Of a stretch of DNA of 64,000 bases, positions 1 through 11,261 are shown one piece after another. Location: the NCBI GenBank assembly GCA_026182355.1, contig JAPFBL010000084.1:11950001-12014000 (forward strand). The letters run 5' to 3'. Every line of letters starts with the position of its first letter. Within the stretch, counting starts at the first letter, position 1. This DNA is from Hermatobates lingyangjiaoensis. Lineage: Eukaryota > Arthropoda > Insecta > Hemiptera > Hermatobatidae. The notes under the pieces were generated by a model. The model ran no database searches. It worked only from the letters and a program-made list of their open reading frames with translations, and was not told the DNA's origin. Position numbers and translations under genes: made by a program.

Positions 1-240
1 TCAGTAGTCATTAGGTGGTGAAGTGAGTCATTTGAAAGGCAAGCCAGGACTTATACATCAAAACGAATGAGTCTTGATTTCTGTTCCGAACCGTAAGCAT
101 TTCATCTGCTTATGAAATGAAGTAAGTTGTTGATATCATTTTTAATTGTGTTTCTCTAGTCAACTCTAGTGCCTTATCATATAATAATTCCAGGGTTGTC
201 CACTGTCACGACATTTAAACAGAAAATTTGAGACTGTAAC

Positions 241-406
241 TGTATATATATATATAAAGATTTCACATCAACACGTGAAATATTGAAAGAACAATCAATG
301 ATCAAAAAGATCGACGAGGACGAGGACAAAAAGATCAAAAAGCGAGGACTGCTTGTTACGGTTGAAAGATCTTAGCCTTGTTTTCCCATTTTCTTATTGT
401 GGTTTG

Positions 407-460
<54 letters not shown>

Positions 461-583
461 TGTTGATTGTTATTTCATCATCATTGATCATTGATTGTTA
501 TTTCACGTGTTTATGTGAAATCATTATATATTTCATTATATACTGGTATATAATGGTATATAACATTATATATAGTGGTATAT
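241..583. repeat. Degraded PLE family-A terminus with (TA)n
   Basis: This holds pieces of the family-A Penelope-like terminus. An inverted hairpin of the TTTCAC...GTGAAA type lies at 261-280. A partial hammerhead-like segment ending GGTTGAAAGATCTTAG lies at about 341-378, a (TA)n tract at 410-457, and a forward hairpin at 501-520. No coding sequence is convincing; the short open frame here runs through microsatellite and terminus sequence. Positions 1-240 show nothing I can name. Confidence 0.6.
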
Positions 584-655
584 ACCACTCTTCCCTCCCA
601 CTCTTCTCAACTCCTCACCAGATGTTTTCTGCATCTAGTGTTCAGTTGGGTTTTT

Positions 656-698
656 GACTCTGACGAAGACCGCTTGTTACGGTTGAAAGATCTTAGTC
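656..698 (+). ncRNA. Hammerhead-like ribozyme motif, PLE family A
   Basis: Read in order: stem I 5' strand GACT, core CTGACGA, one unpaired A, stem II GACCG...CGGTT, GAA, palindromic stem III AGATCT, cleavage-site base T, and stem I 3' strand AGTC. Stem I is a perfect 4-bp match. Minimal hammerheads in PLE flanking repeats are established. The short palindromic stem III suggests function as a dimer. Activity is inferred, not shown. Confidence 0.7.
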
Positions 699-760
699 TT
701 GTTTTCCCATTGCTTATTGTGGTTTGATCATTGATTGTTATTTCACGTGTTTATGTGAAA

Positions 761-796
<36 letters not shown>

Positions 797-823
797 CAAA
801 CCACAATAAGAATGGGAAAACAA

Positions 824-866
824 GGCTAAGATCTTTCAACCGTAACAAGCGGTCTTCGTCAGAGTC
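824..866 (-). ncRNA. Hammerhead-like ribozyme motif, PLE family A (inverted copy)
   Basis: Mirror copy of the motif at 656-698 in the opposite arm of the fold-back. The 3' strand of stem I has one change (AGCC instead of AGTC); the core, stem II and the GAA box are intact. Confidence 0.6.
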
Positions 867-1062
867 AAAAACCCAACTGAACACTAGATGCAGAAAACAT
901 CTGGTGAGGAGTTGAGAAGAGTGGGAGGGAAGAGTGGTATTTTAAAAGGGTGAATGCACAGGAAAGGACTAATGTCTAGAAAGGGATGTTTGGGGAAACA
1001 AAGGAGTACAGTAAGAAAAAGTAAAAAACTATCCGCTAGCTGTCAACCCTCTTTGATTGTTG

Positions 1063-1105
1063 TTTCACGTGTTTATGTGAAATCTTTTTATATATATATA
1101 TATAT
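1063..1105 (+). repeat. PLE terminal hairpin followed by (TA)n
   Basis: A 20-nt inverted repeat TTTCACGTGTTTATGTGAAA is followed directly by an AT microsatellite, as in other family-A ends. No hammerhead core is recognisable immediately upstream. Confidence 0.55.
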
Positions 1106-1152
1106 AACTCAGTACAAAAAGAGAAAACATAAATAAAGGCATACAACACTCA

Positions 1153-1186
1153 CTGCTACATTTTGACAGTCGTCATCATCAGGCAG
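1153..1186 (-). ncRNA. Hammerhead-like motif, PLE family B
   Basis: On the minus strand: stem I CTGC, core CTGATGA, one unpaired base, stem II around GAC...GTC, a decayed GAA box (AAA), a short stem III, then stem I 3' strand GCAG, which matches CTGC perfectly. Some 50 bases further on the minus strand is a (TA)n tract, as for other PLE ends. Confidence 0.55.
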
Positions 1187-1374
1187 AAGTACTCTTGCGA
1201 GCAGCCGCAGCTGACTGAGCGAACTGTCGAATGCGACAAACACCCGTGTCCTCTGCTATATAAATATATATTTATATATAAGAGTTAAATGAAGGTAACA
1301 GAATATAAAAATATGCATAACTCTTTTTTATTTAAAAGTCCGTAGGACCGTTCCATTTAATTGCTATATATATA

Positions 1375-1461
1375 TACACCAGGTTCTGCACATAAAATTC
1401 GTCCAAGTGACATGTTATAAATTAAACAATTCAAGCTTTCGACTATTAAATCATCAAAAGT
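1375..1461 (-). mobile_element. PLE pLTR fragment with ORF start
   Basis: On the minus strand a decayed hammerhead-like stretch (1432-1461, GTCGAAAGCTTG) is followed by an ATG at 1413 reading MSLGRIL and then a TA microsatellite. The MSLxxLL start is shared with the pLTRs at 2034 and 42690. Severely truncated. Confidence 0.5.
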
Positions 1462-1465
1462 ATAA

Positions 1466-2033
1466 CGTAGTACACAATCAATCAGCCACTATTGCTTGTT
1501 TGTATAAATCATTTTTATTTGGATAACTCGAATAAATGTATGAAGCATTCAGATTAAAACAAATATCATTAAAGCAGTTATTGAATTCAATATGCAGTAC
1601 TGGTAAATTGTTCAATTTTTATTTAACTTTGTTGGATTCAATAAAAGAAGTAGGTATGTTAGAAGACCATAATACAGGGTTTGGCAAGCGGAAATTGTCT
1701 ACTTGTCATTTTCTCTGTCTGCTACTCACACCAGATATTTATCTCCAAAATTCCATTACATAGGTTTCCATTTTAATTCATTTACCGTTTTTTCGTTTTG
1801 CTTTAGTATTATTGATTTTCTAATTATAGAAACACTTTAATTAATAAATCATTTATAACTCAAACATTTTGTAAAAATGAACTGAGGTTAATGATTAAAT
1901 CAAATATATACATTATTTTGATATGAAAAATTGAATGATATTGTATATATTTCTTTTATCATATTATCAATATATATAGTAGTTGATTCTCTAGTAATAA
2001 AAAACCTGATTTTTTTTTACCTATTTGCATTCT
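1466..2033. other. AT-rich stretch without a recognised feature
   Basis: A 75-codon open frame at 1536-1763 shows no recognisable domain and is not supported. I see nothing else in this stretch. Confidence 0.4.
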
Positions 2034-2294
2034 GTACTTGAAGATGATTAGCGATAATCGAAAGCTTGTATTTAATTTGTTAGGCATCATATTCTATTAT
2101 TTTGACTGAAATGTGTTAAGTTATTGTGCTAAAAGGTGTTTTAATATGTCCTTAAGACAACTTCTTTGGAAACTTCCCTCTAGGCAACGGAGAATAGTCA
2201 GGAGACTAGAGCATACCAGCATAAAGATCGTGATGCGGAAGCTGCTGTATACTTCAATAAAATCTGTTTAAAAGAAAATCTGCTACCAACTTAT
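2034..2294 (+). repeat. 5' pLTR of PLE, with hammerhead-like motif and ORF start
   Basis: Direct repeat partner of 4361-4621 and of equal length (261 bp). It opens with a hammerhead-like fold at 2034-2071: stem I GTAC/GTAT, core TTGAAGA (first base changed from C), stem II GATT...AATC, GAA, stem III AGCT, base T. An ATG at 2146 starts the frame MSLRQLL. The repeat ends at the conserved LLPTY codons, so the repeat boundary lies inside the ORF. Confidence 0.75.
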
Positions 2295-2689
2295 ACTGAT
2301 TTTAAAATCCACGACAGAGTAGCTAGGAAATCAAAAGAAATACGCTCAAATAACTGAAAGCACTTGATTACTAGACAGTTAACGAAAAAACAGGAAGAAG
2401 TTTGTACATGCTTAGAAACCTACATACAGTTGAGCAAGAATGGGTAGCCAACACATCAACACGGATCTTAAAACTAAGATTGTCGACTTGTGTAGAGATT
2501 GCGTTAAAAAACATGAAGCAAGAGTTAATAGAAAACTTGTTAACCTCAACAAAAGACATTTCATAAAACCCTGACCCACTGGAAGATATATTAACCTCAT
2601 AATAGAGCACTGGACCTACATAAGGAGGTGCTGCTCAACCTAGGTTTGAATCATCATTTTATTTTTTAAACCCCCACATTATGGAAAAC

Positions 2690-3700
2690 GAGTCGAACTT
2701 GAGTCTCACCTTGATAACATTATCAAACTCGGACAAGAATGAAAGTGAAAGTTGACGAAGGAATAAAAGAAGAAATACAGAAAGAATCCAAAATAATCAA
2801 ACGACAATATACCTGCCTGCAAGATGACAGCTCAATCATAAGAAAGACAGATAAAGCGGCCTGTTATACCCTTATGAATAAAGATGATTATCCTTCGAAA
2901 ATAAAGAACATACTGGAAGAACCTCTAAATTCCGAATGATCACTAAGAGCCCCAAGGAGGACATAAAGAAACATGCTAATAAACTTATCAGAAAAAGCAA
3001 CAGAGAATGTTACAGTAACATCCAACCACTTCATGGGCATGGGCTGCTGCTATGATAATATCAAAACTCATAACTGGGAAAACCTTGAAGACCAATCATT
3101 GGCCATATATCCATTCCAGCTTATGAACTGCCAAAAAACCTCAACGAAATACTAACCCCCTTCTACCCCAAAAATTATAGTATTTCATAATTTTTTGTAA
3201 TTCTAAATCTGCTTAAAGGATCAGACACTAGAGGTACAGTAGCTTCCATATTCACTAATGTCCTCATCGATTGAACCATAGAGTACATAACCAATGAAGT
3301 ATACCCGAAGAACGGCCCACCCAAAATTAGTACCCAAAAAGAAGACCTTAAATCCTTGCTAGAAATATGCACCTTTCTTTACTCCTGTGTGTACTCTTCG
3401 CTAATTTCTTTCTGGGATGCGTCTTCAATGAAATTGGAAAACCTACGTTTTATCCCAGGTATATTGATGACATCTTTTTCCTAGCAAGTGATAGTAACCA
3501 AGTGTCTTATTTACGGCAAAAACTCCAACAAGCCTCAGGACTGAATCTAATCATTCAATACAGCCACCAAGGGCCATTGAGGGCTAAGATCTGTATTATA
3601 GAGGATGCATGAACAACTGTTACAAAAAGGATGAACGTGCTCTCAAGAAAATCATTCAATCCCACGTAGTGACCACCAACGAAGTAGACAGAATCAGGCT
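2690..3700 (+). pseudogene. PLE reverse transcriptase (broken)
   Basis: The pieces fall in different frames. At 2739-2939 the sequence reads IIRKTDKAACYTLMNKDDY, matching the PLE motif that begins with a conserved DK. At 3367-3612 it reads FYPRYIDDIFFLAS, with the catalytic YIDD at 3460-3471, followed by a region resembling the RT palm and thumb. PLE reverse transcriptases are related to telomerase RT. Stops and frameshifts (for example after 2939 and 3612) break the protein. The tail TTNEVDRIRLKIYYK (about 3675-3720) leads towards the endonuclease. Confidence 0.8.
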
Positions 3701-3789
3701 GAAAATTTATTATAAAACTTTTATTATAAAATTTATTATAAAAATTATTATACTTTTATTATAAAAATTTATTATAAAAGCCACGGTTA

Positions 3790-4205
3790 TAAGGAAACTT
3801 ATAGAGGCGGTTCCTTCTTATTAGGAACCGCCCCTATAATGACTCCTCAATATTACAAAAGAGTCATCTGGTATTTCAGTATACTTGTAATAGAGGGACA
3901 TGTGCTGCCCTGAAAACAGGGTACATCGGGTTGAAGATTGCTAAATTATCGAGTAGTCTGACAGCGTGCGCTTCTAAAAACCACATAGAACAAATCCATA
4001 AAACTGTCCTTACTACAGAAATGCTAGTCAAGGGGACAGTAGTTTAAGGTCAGAAAGTAATTAGCGATCTCCAGATTCTTGAGGCATTGTATATTAAAGA
4101 TATTCATCCCTCAATTGATACCCAATCAACTGCTAATTGCATTATTCCAAGCTATAGAACATTGGATAGGTCCTTCAAAATAATTAAGCAAAACCAATTG
4201 ATTTA
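3790..4205 (+). pseudogene. PLE GIY-YIG endonuclease domain (broken)
   Basis: Translation shows a cysteine-bearing lead-in (QYTCNRGTCAALKTGYIGL) with the YIG box at about 3919-3930, then KLSSSLTA in place of the usual LSxRLxxH. A C-terminal helix follows (LQILEALYIKDIHPSIDTQ). The GIY-YIG domain nicks target DNA for PLE insertion. A stop occurs before LQILEAL and the usual arginine after LSS is lost, so it is probably inactive. The domain order after the RT identifies the element class. Confidence 0.75.
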
Positions 4206-4360
4206 GCCTGGATCAACTGAACAATAGCCTAGCACCTCCACTTCAGCAGGTTTTTTTTGAATTTTTAATAGAACTCTACTGAGCTTTAGTTTATTGTGTT
4301 TATTGTTACCTCAGTTTTTTCTTCTTTTATTTTAAATTATTTATTATCTTTTTACTTTGT

Positions 4361-4621
4361 GTACTTGAAGATGATTAGCGATAATCAAAAACTTGTATTT
4401 AATTTGTTAGGCATCATATTCTATTATTTTGACTGAAATGTGTTAAGTTATTGTGTTAAAAGGTGTATTAGTATGTCCTTAAGACAACTTCTTCAGAAAT
4501 TCCTTCTACGCAACAAAAAATAGTTCGGAGACTAGAGCACTCCAGCAAAAAGATCGTGAATGCGGAAGCTGCTGTATACTTCAATAAAATCTGTTTAAAA
4601 GAAAATCTGCTACCAACTTAT
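4361..4621 (+). repeat. 3' pLTR of PLE
   Basis: Direct copy of 2034-2294. The hammerhead-like motif at 4361-4398 has lost its GAA box (now AAA). The ATG reads MSLRQLLQKFLLRNKK and then a stop. The repeat ends at LLPTY, as in the 5' copy. Confidence 0.75.
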
Positions 4622-5332
4622 TCTAAATAAATTTTTCTAATCATTTCATTTGACTTACTTGTGATAGTTACACAAATAATATTTTCAAGAAATAGTTGTT
4701 TACATATTTATCTGTCCTGACTTCCATGTAACTCTCTAAAATCATGGTTTGAGCCTCCATATGCTCCTAGTTCTCTTAGAGCTCTAAAAGCATATTTTTT
4801 TATTTGTGTTATCCCTGTAATGCACATATCCACATAAACAAGATGTTGACATATTCCATGCCTCTGCTATAACGCTGCAAATACTGATTCATATAGTTAA
4901 TTTTTCCATTTCTTTTTTGCTGGGTAGTGCCTTTACCCAGAAGGCACTCCAGGTTGGCTAACCACTATCCTATTAAATGGCTATCATAACACTTAAGTAC
5001 AGTAATTATATTTTAGGATACAATAATTTTTACAGGATACAATAATTATATTTTTTCCCCTTACTATAAAGTAATAGTAGTAATAAAATTATAAAATAGT
5101 TTACATTAAATTAAGATTTATATATTTAGACAGTTAATTAATTAATTATTATTAATTAATAATAATAAATTAATTATTTTAATTATGATTGTTATTAATG
5201 CGCACGCATTCATTAAGCGTAAGTAATAGCTACACATTTTATTTTTATCTTAACGTTCATTGAAATTTGATTTGTTAACAAATGTGTAGACCTTTTTATA
5301 ATATTCTATTATTAGTCCAGCTTGTGGCGACG
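4622..5332. other. AT-rich stretch without a recognised feature
   Basis: Only AT-rich sequence with TTAATTA runs is visible. No gene or element is recognised. Confidence 0.4.
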
Positions 5333-6134
5333 GCCGTGGGCATTGTGTTATTAGTCAGGGCAGTTCTGACAAGCGTACTTTTTTGGCTCGGTTATTTTGC
5401 GCACAGACAGCACACGTTCTACCGTTTACAAAGTTTCTCCTTCACGTTGGCACTTCCGGGATTTGTGTTATTGTGTTCCGTTATTGTTATTTGTGTTCCG
5501 GCCGTGGGCATTGTGTTATTAGTCAGGGCAGTTCTGACAAGCGTACTTTTTCGGCTCGGTTATTTTGCGCACAGACAGCACACGTTCTACCGTTTACAAA
5601 GTTTCTCCTTCACGTTGGCACTTCCGGGATTTGTGTTATTGTGTTCCGTTATTGCTATTTGTGTTCCGGCCGTGGGCATTGTGTTATTAGTCAGGGCAGT
5701 TCTGACAAGCGAACTTTTTCGGCTCGGTTATTTTGCGCACAGACAGCACACGTTCTACCGTTTACAAAGTTTCTCCTTCACGTTGGCACTTCCGAGATTC
5801 GTGTATTGTGTTCCGTTATTGCTATTTGTGTCCCGGCCGTGGGCATTGTGTTATTAGTCAGGGCAGTTCTGACAAGCGTACTTTTTCGGCTCGGTTATTT
5901 TGCGCACAGACAGCACACGTTCTACCGTTTACAAAGTTTCTCCTTCACGTTGGCACTTCCGGGATTTGTGTTATTGTGTTCCGTTATTGCTATTTGTGTT
6001 CCGGCCGTGGGCATTGTGTTATTAGTAAGGGCAGTTCTGACAAGCGTACTTTTTCGGCTCGGTTATTTTGCGCACAGACAGCACACGTTCTACCGTTTAC
6101 AAAGTTTCTCCTTCACGTTGGCACTTCCGGGATT
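5333..6134 (+). repeat. 168-bp tandem repeat, about 4.8 copies
   Basis: Units start with GCCGTGGGCATTGTG at 5333, 5501, 5669, 5836 and 6004, giving periods of 168, 168, 167 and 168 bp. Copies differ by only a few bases. Because 168 is a multiple of three, long open frames arise in several frames at once; they share no recognisable protein family and are judged artefacts. The array passes directly into the unclassified repeat family at 6135, whose inverted partner has only the end of one unit. The array is therefore a local expansion. Confidence 0.9.
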
Positions 6135-8955
6135 TGCTGATATGGGATCAATGCAAGGTAGGATCTCAAAGAGCCGTTGCTTGTGAGATTGTTAGTATCG
6201 CTCTTTGTAATTTCTATATTTCTCATTTTGATCCTAGAAGACACTTCGGAGAAGTATTTTTTGGTGATTTCTCCTTTTCACCACTCCAATTCACCACCAC
6301 CTCCACCTTCACTACTCCAGTGATTCTCCATTCTTCCAAAGAGCAAGTCCAGGCAGCTCCATTGAGTTTAGTGAGCTGGTACGATGTAAATTATTTGCTA
6401 TTCTGAATACGAGCTCATTGGCTCTTTCATCTCCAAACTCTCACAAAGAATTCTTGTGTATGTGTTATATCTTTACGATAATTTCAACATAATCGACTAT
6501 TAATTGGACATTATAGATGAAGTCACCGTATAAACAAAGTTATTTTAAGAAAAACGTCGTTTGTCAAACACTTCCATTCTTTTTCTTCATGTTTATGTAT
6601 TTGTAGTGAGAAAGTAGAAGCATTACCAACTCTATTCCCTCACTACAAGGAGACAAATATGAAGAAGAAAAAAGGAAATCTTTGGAACACGTTGTTTTTC
6701 TTAATACAACTTTATTTATAATTGTCAAGTATGAGTAAATACCGCTTCATAACTGTCCAATTAGAGAGGAAATACTCTTCGAAGAATAAATTTTACTGCA
6801 GTTCCTTTCATTTTAAAACAAGTATAATTTTAATGAATTATTATTTTACAAAAAATCAATATGAGAAAACATAAATAGCATGGAGTTTTGTTTACAATTC
6901 AATATAGGCATCAGCATTAGCATTTAGCTCCTCAAGCAGCTCGGTGATCACACGAAATGATCTTTCAAAAAACTCTTGTGCAACAGCCGAAATAGCTAAT
7001 TTTATTTGCCCTTCAAGTTGTTGGTTACCCTGAATAAACTTGTTCTTTCAACCAACCCCAAAGAAAAAATCTGGAGTGGCCTACACTCAACTTTACTATA
7101 AGTAACTTAATATCAAACTTCTTGAGTATATAACATATAACGTCTCATTTAAGCATAAGGTAAACACCTAAATGGGATATGATTATTAGTCTTTCATTCT
7201 TGAGGTAGTACAGATAGTGATTGAAGGACATATCAATATATAAGCTTATTTTTGTACATCACACAGCTGATGCAAATAATTTCATTAGTATAACTACAGC
7301 AGTAATAACATTTTCGAAAAACCAAAGTGAACATTTCTTGATACGAAATATTCTCCTACAAGAGAACATGGCCTTTGTTCAAATGGCCAGTGGATTTCTT
7401 ACATCGTTTACTAGACATCCTTCTACATTGAATATTAAAGTAAAATTTTCAAATTTAAAACAGGAAAATACCCTTTTTTTCTCTGAAAAACATCATAAAC
7501 AGCGAAGAAAAAATGTTGTTTTAAGATGATTTATAATTAAAGATGTACGACAATTACATTTATTAATCTCTAAACGAAAGATTTCAATTTTGAATTATCT
7601 TTTACATTTTCGGTCTTTTATAGAATTATTATACTGGGAATGTTATGGCATCTTAGTATTTAATAAGATCATTATCCTTCCCCTTTGTCAAATATCATAT
7701 ATACGAATTTTTTCTGAGTGAGTGTTATCCTTTTCCTACCTTGTGTACTCTGTTATAAGTTTGCTATGAATGTATATTGAGAAAAAATATATTAGTAATT
7801 AGCCAGTTTACATACTCAAATCGAAGTCAAAGCCAGCTATTCAATATAGTTTAAATCTTTTTTAGTTGGGAGCTTCTAATTTTTGAAAATAATAAATATG
7901 AACTATTAGACTAGAATTGTAAAAAAAAAACTGGATATTTCTCAACAAACATAAGTCCTCTTTCTTATGTTTCCTGAAAGCATAAGTTTCCTTTCTTATG
8001 TTTTCTTATGCTTATCATGCATAATGAAATGATTTATGAAAGCATTATATGAGACAAATCTATCATGCCATGGCAGACAAAGGTAATTTATTTCTGTTTA
8101 TTGGCGGTGATTTTATTACATGTAACAATATTATTCCTCTTACATCTTATAAAAGTCAATAAACTATTTAAATTGTTCCTTTATAAGTATCAATTTTATC
8201 TCAGTGGATTCACTCAAAAAACTTCTAAATCAATGTAAACATTGTAAGAAAAATATCAAAAATTCGACAAGCATAGCAGGTGATCTCTCAGTCTAGGATA
8301 AACAAACAGTTTTTATAGCGTTATTGCTCTTTCCCGTAATTGGAACTTCATGATTTTTTTCATGAATTGCTAATTTTTCGTTCCATTTTTGGTCAAATTT
8401 TTATTTTTTTTTAATGAGCCGTTTAGCGTCAAAAAAACATTTTCTGAAAACAGAAATCGTACTGTAACGCCCCATTAGCGAATGTAATTTGGAAAAGAAA
8501 TATTTCAATACAACATATTGAAGGTTTCAATATTTCAAAAATATTCTCCACATAATGTTCTATTTATGGGCATAGTTTCATTTTAATCGGTCAAACAGTA
8601 TGGCTTGTATTGGTCTCACAATGTTTGAGATTTAATTATAAGTCAAAATTTTTACATTTTATTGAAAAAAAATATTTCCTGTTGTTTTAAAATTCTGAAT
8701 ATATTTTTCATTTGTTCCATTTCTAACCTTAAAGATAATGTCAAAATTTCAAAACTGTAGGGTCATCAGTTTAGGAGAAATAAATGTTTTCTAAAAAACG
8801 GTTTTGGCAAAAAAAGTGACTTTTCCATCATGCATAATTCTTCCCAAACAATAGGGAACTTTGTATTTATGGGGCTCATTTTTGTGTAAAATATCAACTT
8901 GATCCATCAAAGATTCTGGACCGTAGCGTGGTAACAAGCAATGCTGACACACTCA
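6135..8955 (+). repeat. Left arm of 2.8-kb inverted repeat, unclassified family
   Basis: This segment is matched in reverse orientation by 23873-26660. Examples: GGATCAATGCAAGGTAGG at 6146 against its complement near 26620, and GTAGCGTGGTAACAAGCAAT near 8923 against its complement near 23880. No long ORF, RT, transposase or clear terminal repeats are visible. It is probably two oppositely oriented copies of an uncharacterised non-autonomous element or an old segmental duplication. Diverged relatives occur at 13400-15150 and 17080-17575. Confidence 0.8.
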
Positions 8956-10028
8956 CCTGGCCAATCCTCATACCAAGCGAACATAATATATTAAAGAATA
9001 TACATTAAAAATTTGAACAATAAATAACTTCATATAAAAGGTAATATATTTTTTTAAATTGCCGCCCCTAATAGGGCCATGCAGTTCTACAACTAGCTGC
9101 ATCGGCTTATATATACATCCACAGGTTTTTGAACCAGGGTCTAAAAAGGCCACTAACCTTAGCTGTAGCTGATTTTAACTGTTTATAACTGATTTATGAT
9201 ATTTCTAATTCTTATTAAAGAACTTAAATAACTTTATTTTATATTTTAACAATGCTATTTTATTATCTGAATAATTTTAAAAATAATGAACTAATAGTAA
9301 TATTGATATTTTATAATTAAGTTATAAACCAGTCAATTGTGAAATATGGATTCATTAAACCGAAAGTTTATATGAAATATAATATTAAAGTTCTTCACAA
9401 AATTATAAAAAAACATTTCACGTTAAAACTGGGAAAAAAATGTAATCTACAATATGAAATTTTAAATCCATTTTGTAGCAAAATATACATAAGGTCGATG
9501 TTGATCAAACTGTGCACTTCTCTGCATTGTTTATTTTACTTGAGTTAATTTAAGACAGAGTAATGAATATTAATGTATGATTCTACTATAGACTGGCTGC
9601 TGGATGATAACGACATTGTCTGTATTTTAAAACTTTACAGTTTTAAGAGGTATTGTGGTGAATTTGTTATGTAAGCAAGCCTGATAGGTGAACGTAATTG
9701 AAAGCACAGGAGGAAGCCTTACAGCACACTCAGTTCAGTATCGACCTCTGCAAGTGTTAAAAAGTCGATTAAAATTTTAATATAATAATAAAGTTGAATA
9801 ATAGTTAATATTAATTGTTATTAAAAGTAAATAAATACAAAGTAATATACTAATAACAAATTATAACGTGTATTTAAATATCTATCAATATACGAGTAGT
9901 TTAATCAGACCCCTAATATGTTTAACTGAAGTATAAAAATATTAGGCTGAAACTTTGGAATATTGAAAAATTGCATAATACTTAAATTTTAGTTTTAAAA
10001 ATTACAAAATGTAATCGCATTTTGTTTA

Positions 10029-10029
<1 letters not shown>
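8956..10029. other. AT-rich stretch without a recognised feature
   Basis: Short open frames at 8968-9153 and 9339-9548 have no domain or splice context I can support. I see no gene or element. Confidence 0.4.
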
Positions 10030-10069
<40 letters not shown>

Positions 10070-10072
<3 letters not shown>

Positions 10073-10276
10073 AACTAGAATTTAAAAAAGAACACATAGA
10101 AAGGAAACCACTGAACTCACTACTATATTTCGATGTCCTCGTCTTCAGGAAAAGAAGTGAATCGCTCCAAAGCCTTTGGAGCGATTCACTTCTTTTCCTG
10201 AAGACGAGGACATCGAAATATAGTAGTGAGTTCAGTGGTTTCCTTTCTATGTGTTCTTTTTTAAATTCTAGTTTAT
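10070..10276. mobile_element. Perfect 207-bp palindrome of a PLE family-B terminus
   Basis: Two 103-bp arms are perfect reverse complements around a single central base at 10173. Each arm carries a hammerhead-like motif (10120-10149 on -, 10197-10226 on +): CTGAAGA, a short stem, GAA, ATAT, then TAGTGAG, which is shared with 27079-27113. A long (TA)n tract (10032-10066) borders the left side and a short one (10310-10321) lies to the right. The absence of any loop suggests a recently formed inverted junction of two PLE ends. Confidence 0.8.
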
Positions 10277-11017
10277 TCAGTTCGAAGAATTGTTTCCTCT
10301 AATTGTTATATATATATATATGAACAAAATGCTATGTCGATATTTAAATCGACAAAAATTTTTTATTTTTTATCCAAAGCGTTTTAAGTGCTAATTCACT
10401 ATACAAAAGGATTTCTTTTTTCAAAAAATAATCCAAGTTATTTACACTTTGTTTGTAGTTTTAATTGATTGACCCGGATTCATTAGCAATTTTGTTTGTT
10501 TTATCTTACCGGATGGGTTCTTAACAATATAATTATTAATATTGATTTATTATATGTAAATGCCCAGAGGTATCAGTTACCTTAAAATATTCAATTTTAA
10601 CAATTCAATCATTTGTACCCATATTTAATAAATGTGTATAGTATATACCATTCTATGTATGTTTGTTTTAGAAAAAAATGGTATATATGTTTAAATAAAA
10701 GTTTAATAACAGGGATTAAGGTGAGGGAAGAGAAGTTTTTAAACAAAGTTAAAGTACAACTTTTTGAAAACATGACCGTAGATTTTCCACGTAGTAGTAG
10801 TATATGATGTTTCATTACTAATATAGAGTCAGTTAAATCTCAAGTGCTTAACCTTTCTCAGCTTTCTGTTCTTTTATGAAAGTATCTAATAATGAATCTG
10901 TTCAGTATTTAGTTTTAAATACGTACCTACCACATACGAACATTACAAATATACTTATTAGAACATAAAATAAAAGAATGTATAACATATAGGCAGGCAA
11001 CCAATCCAAGATTTTAC
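10277..11017. other. AT-rich stretch without a recognised feature
   Basis: Overlapping short frames on both strands at 10609-10815 cancel each other as evidence. I see nothing to support. Confidence 0.4.
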
Positions 11018-11259
11018 TTCTTCACTATCGAAAACAGATAGATTTTCGTGGATCCCCACTTTAGAATTGTGAACCGTCATATTTTTGTCATGCCAACGTA
11101 CATATCCATAGAGTTTCTCGTGGACCTCTGAGGGTCCATCTGGACCACTTTGGGAACCACGATAGTAGGTCGTTTGAGGATACTCAGAGAAACGGAATAT
11201 TTTCACAGAGTAATTTGAAATCTGGAACTTTTCATGCGTGTGGTTCAGTTTGCGTTTCA
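11018..11259 (-). CDS. Candidate internal exon of an unidentified gene
   Basis: On the minus strand an acceptor (CACTTTGCAG, ending at 11260) precedes a 242-bp open segment, and a donor (GAAGAA then GTAAAA) follows at 11017. The exon begins two bases into a codon and ends on a codon boundary, 80 full codons later. Translation contains NYSVKIFRFSEYPQ, TTYYRGSQSGPDG and KLYGYVRWHDKNMTV, with two N-glycosylation-type sites (NYS, NMT). Base composition is clearly richer in G+C than its surroundings. I do not recognise the family; no transposase or RT motif is present. It lies on the strand opposite to the nAChR gene. It could also be a relic of an unrecognised element. No partner exon was found nearby. 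Confidence 0.4.
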
Positions 11260-11261
11260 CT

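Larger units (their letters stand above)
584..940. mobile_element. PLE family-A fold-back pair (inverted termini)
   Basis: The segment 584-730 is repeated in inverted orientation at 793-940 with about one base of indel. The two arms surround a hairpin (741-760) and a (TA)n tract (765-792). Each arm contains a 43-nt hammerhead-like motif and the block reading TTGTTTTCCCAT. This is two copies of a Penelope-like terminus facing each other across the microsatellite. The repeated arrangement elsewhere in the window supports PLE origin. Confidence 0.7.
2034..4621 (+). mobile_element. Near-complete Penelope-like element with direct pLTRs
   Basis: A 2588-bp Penelope-like retroelement (PLE). Two direct 261-bp repeats bound it: 2034-2294 and 4361-4621. 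Both begin GTACTTGAAGATGATT and end inside the same reading-frame motif (CLKENLLPTY). Between them lie a broken reverse transcriptase and a broken GIY-YIG endonuclease in the order typical of endonuclease-bearing PLEs. Frameshifts and stops are scattered through the ORF, so the copy is dead. Reverse transcriptase would prime on nicked target DNA made by the endonuclease. I see no target-site duplication, and this copy, unlike most others here, is not bordered by (TA)n. Confidence 0.85.

Noticed and set aside
5333..6134. CRISPR-like array
   Set aside because: The unit is 168 bp with no spacer alternation, and the context is eukaryotic.
5282..6406. Several long overlapping open frames (up to 267 codons)
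   Set aside because: They exist in several frames because a 168-bp unit (a multiple of three) is repeated without stops. No domain or start context was seen.
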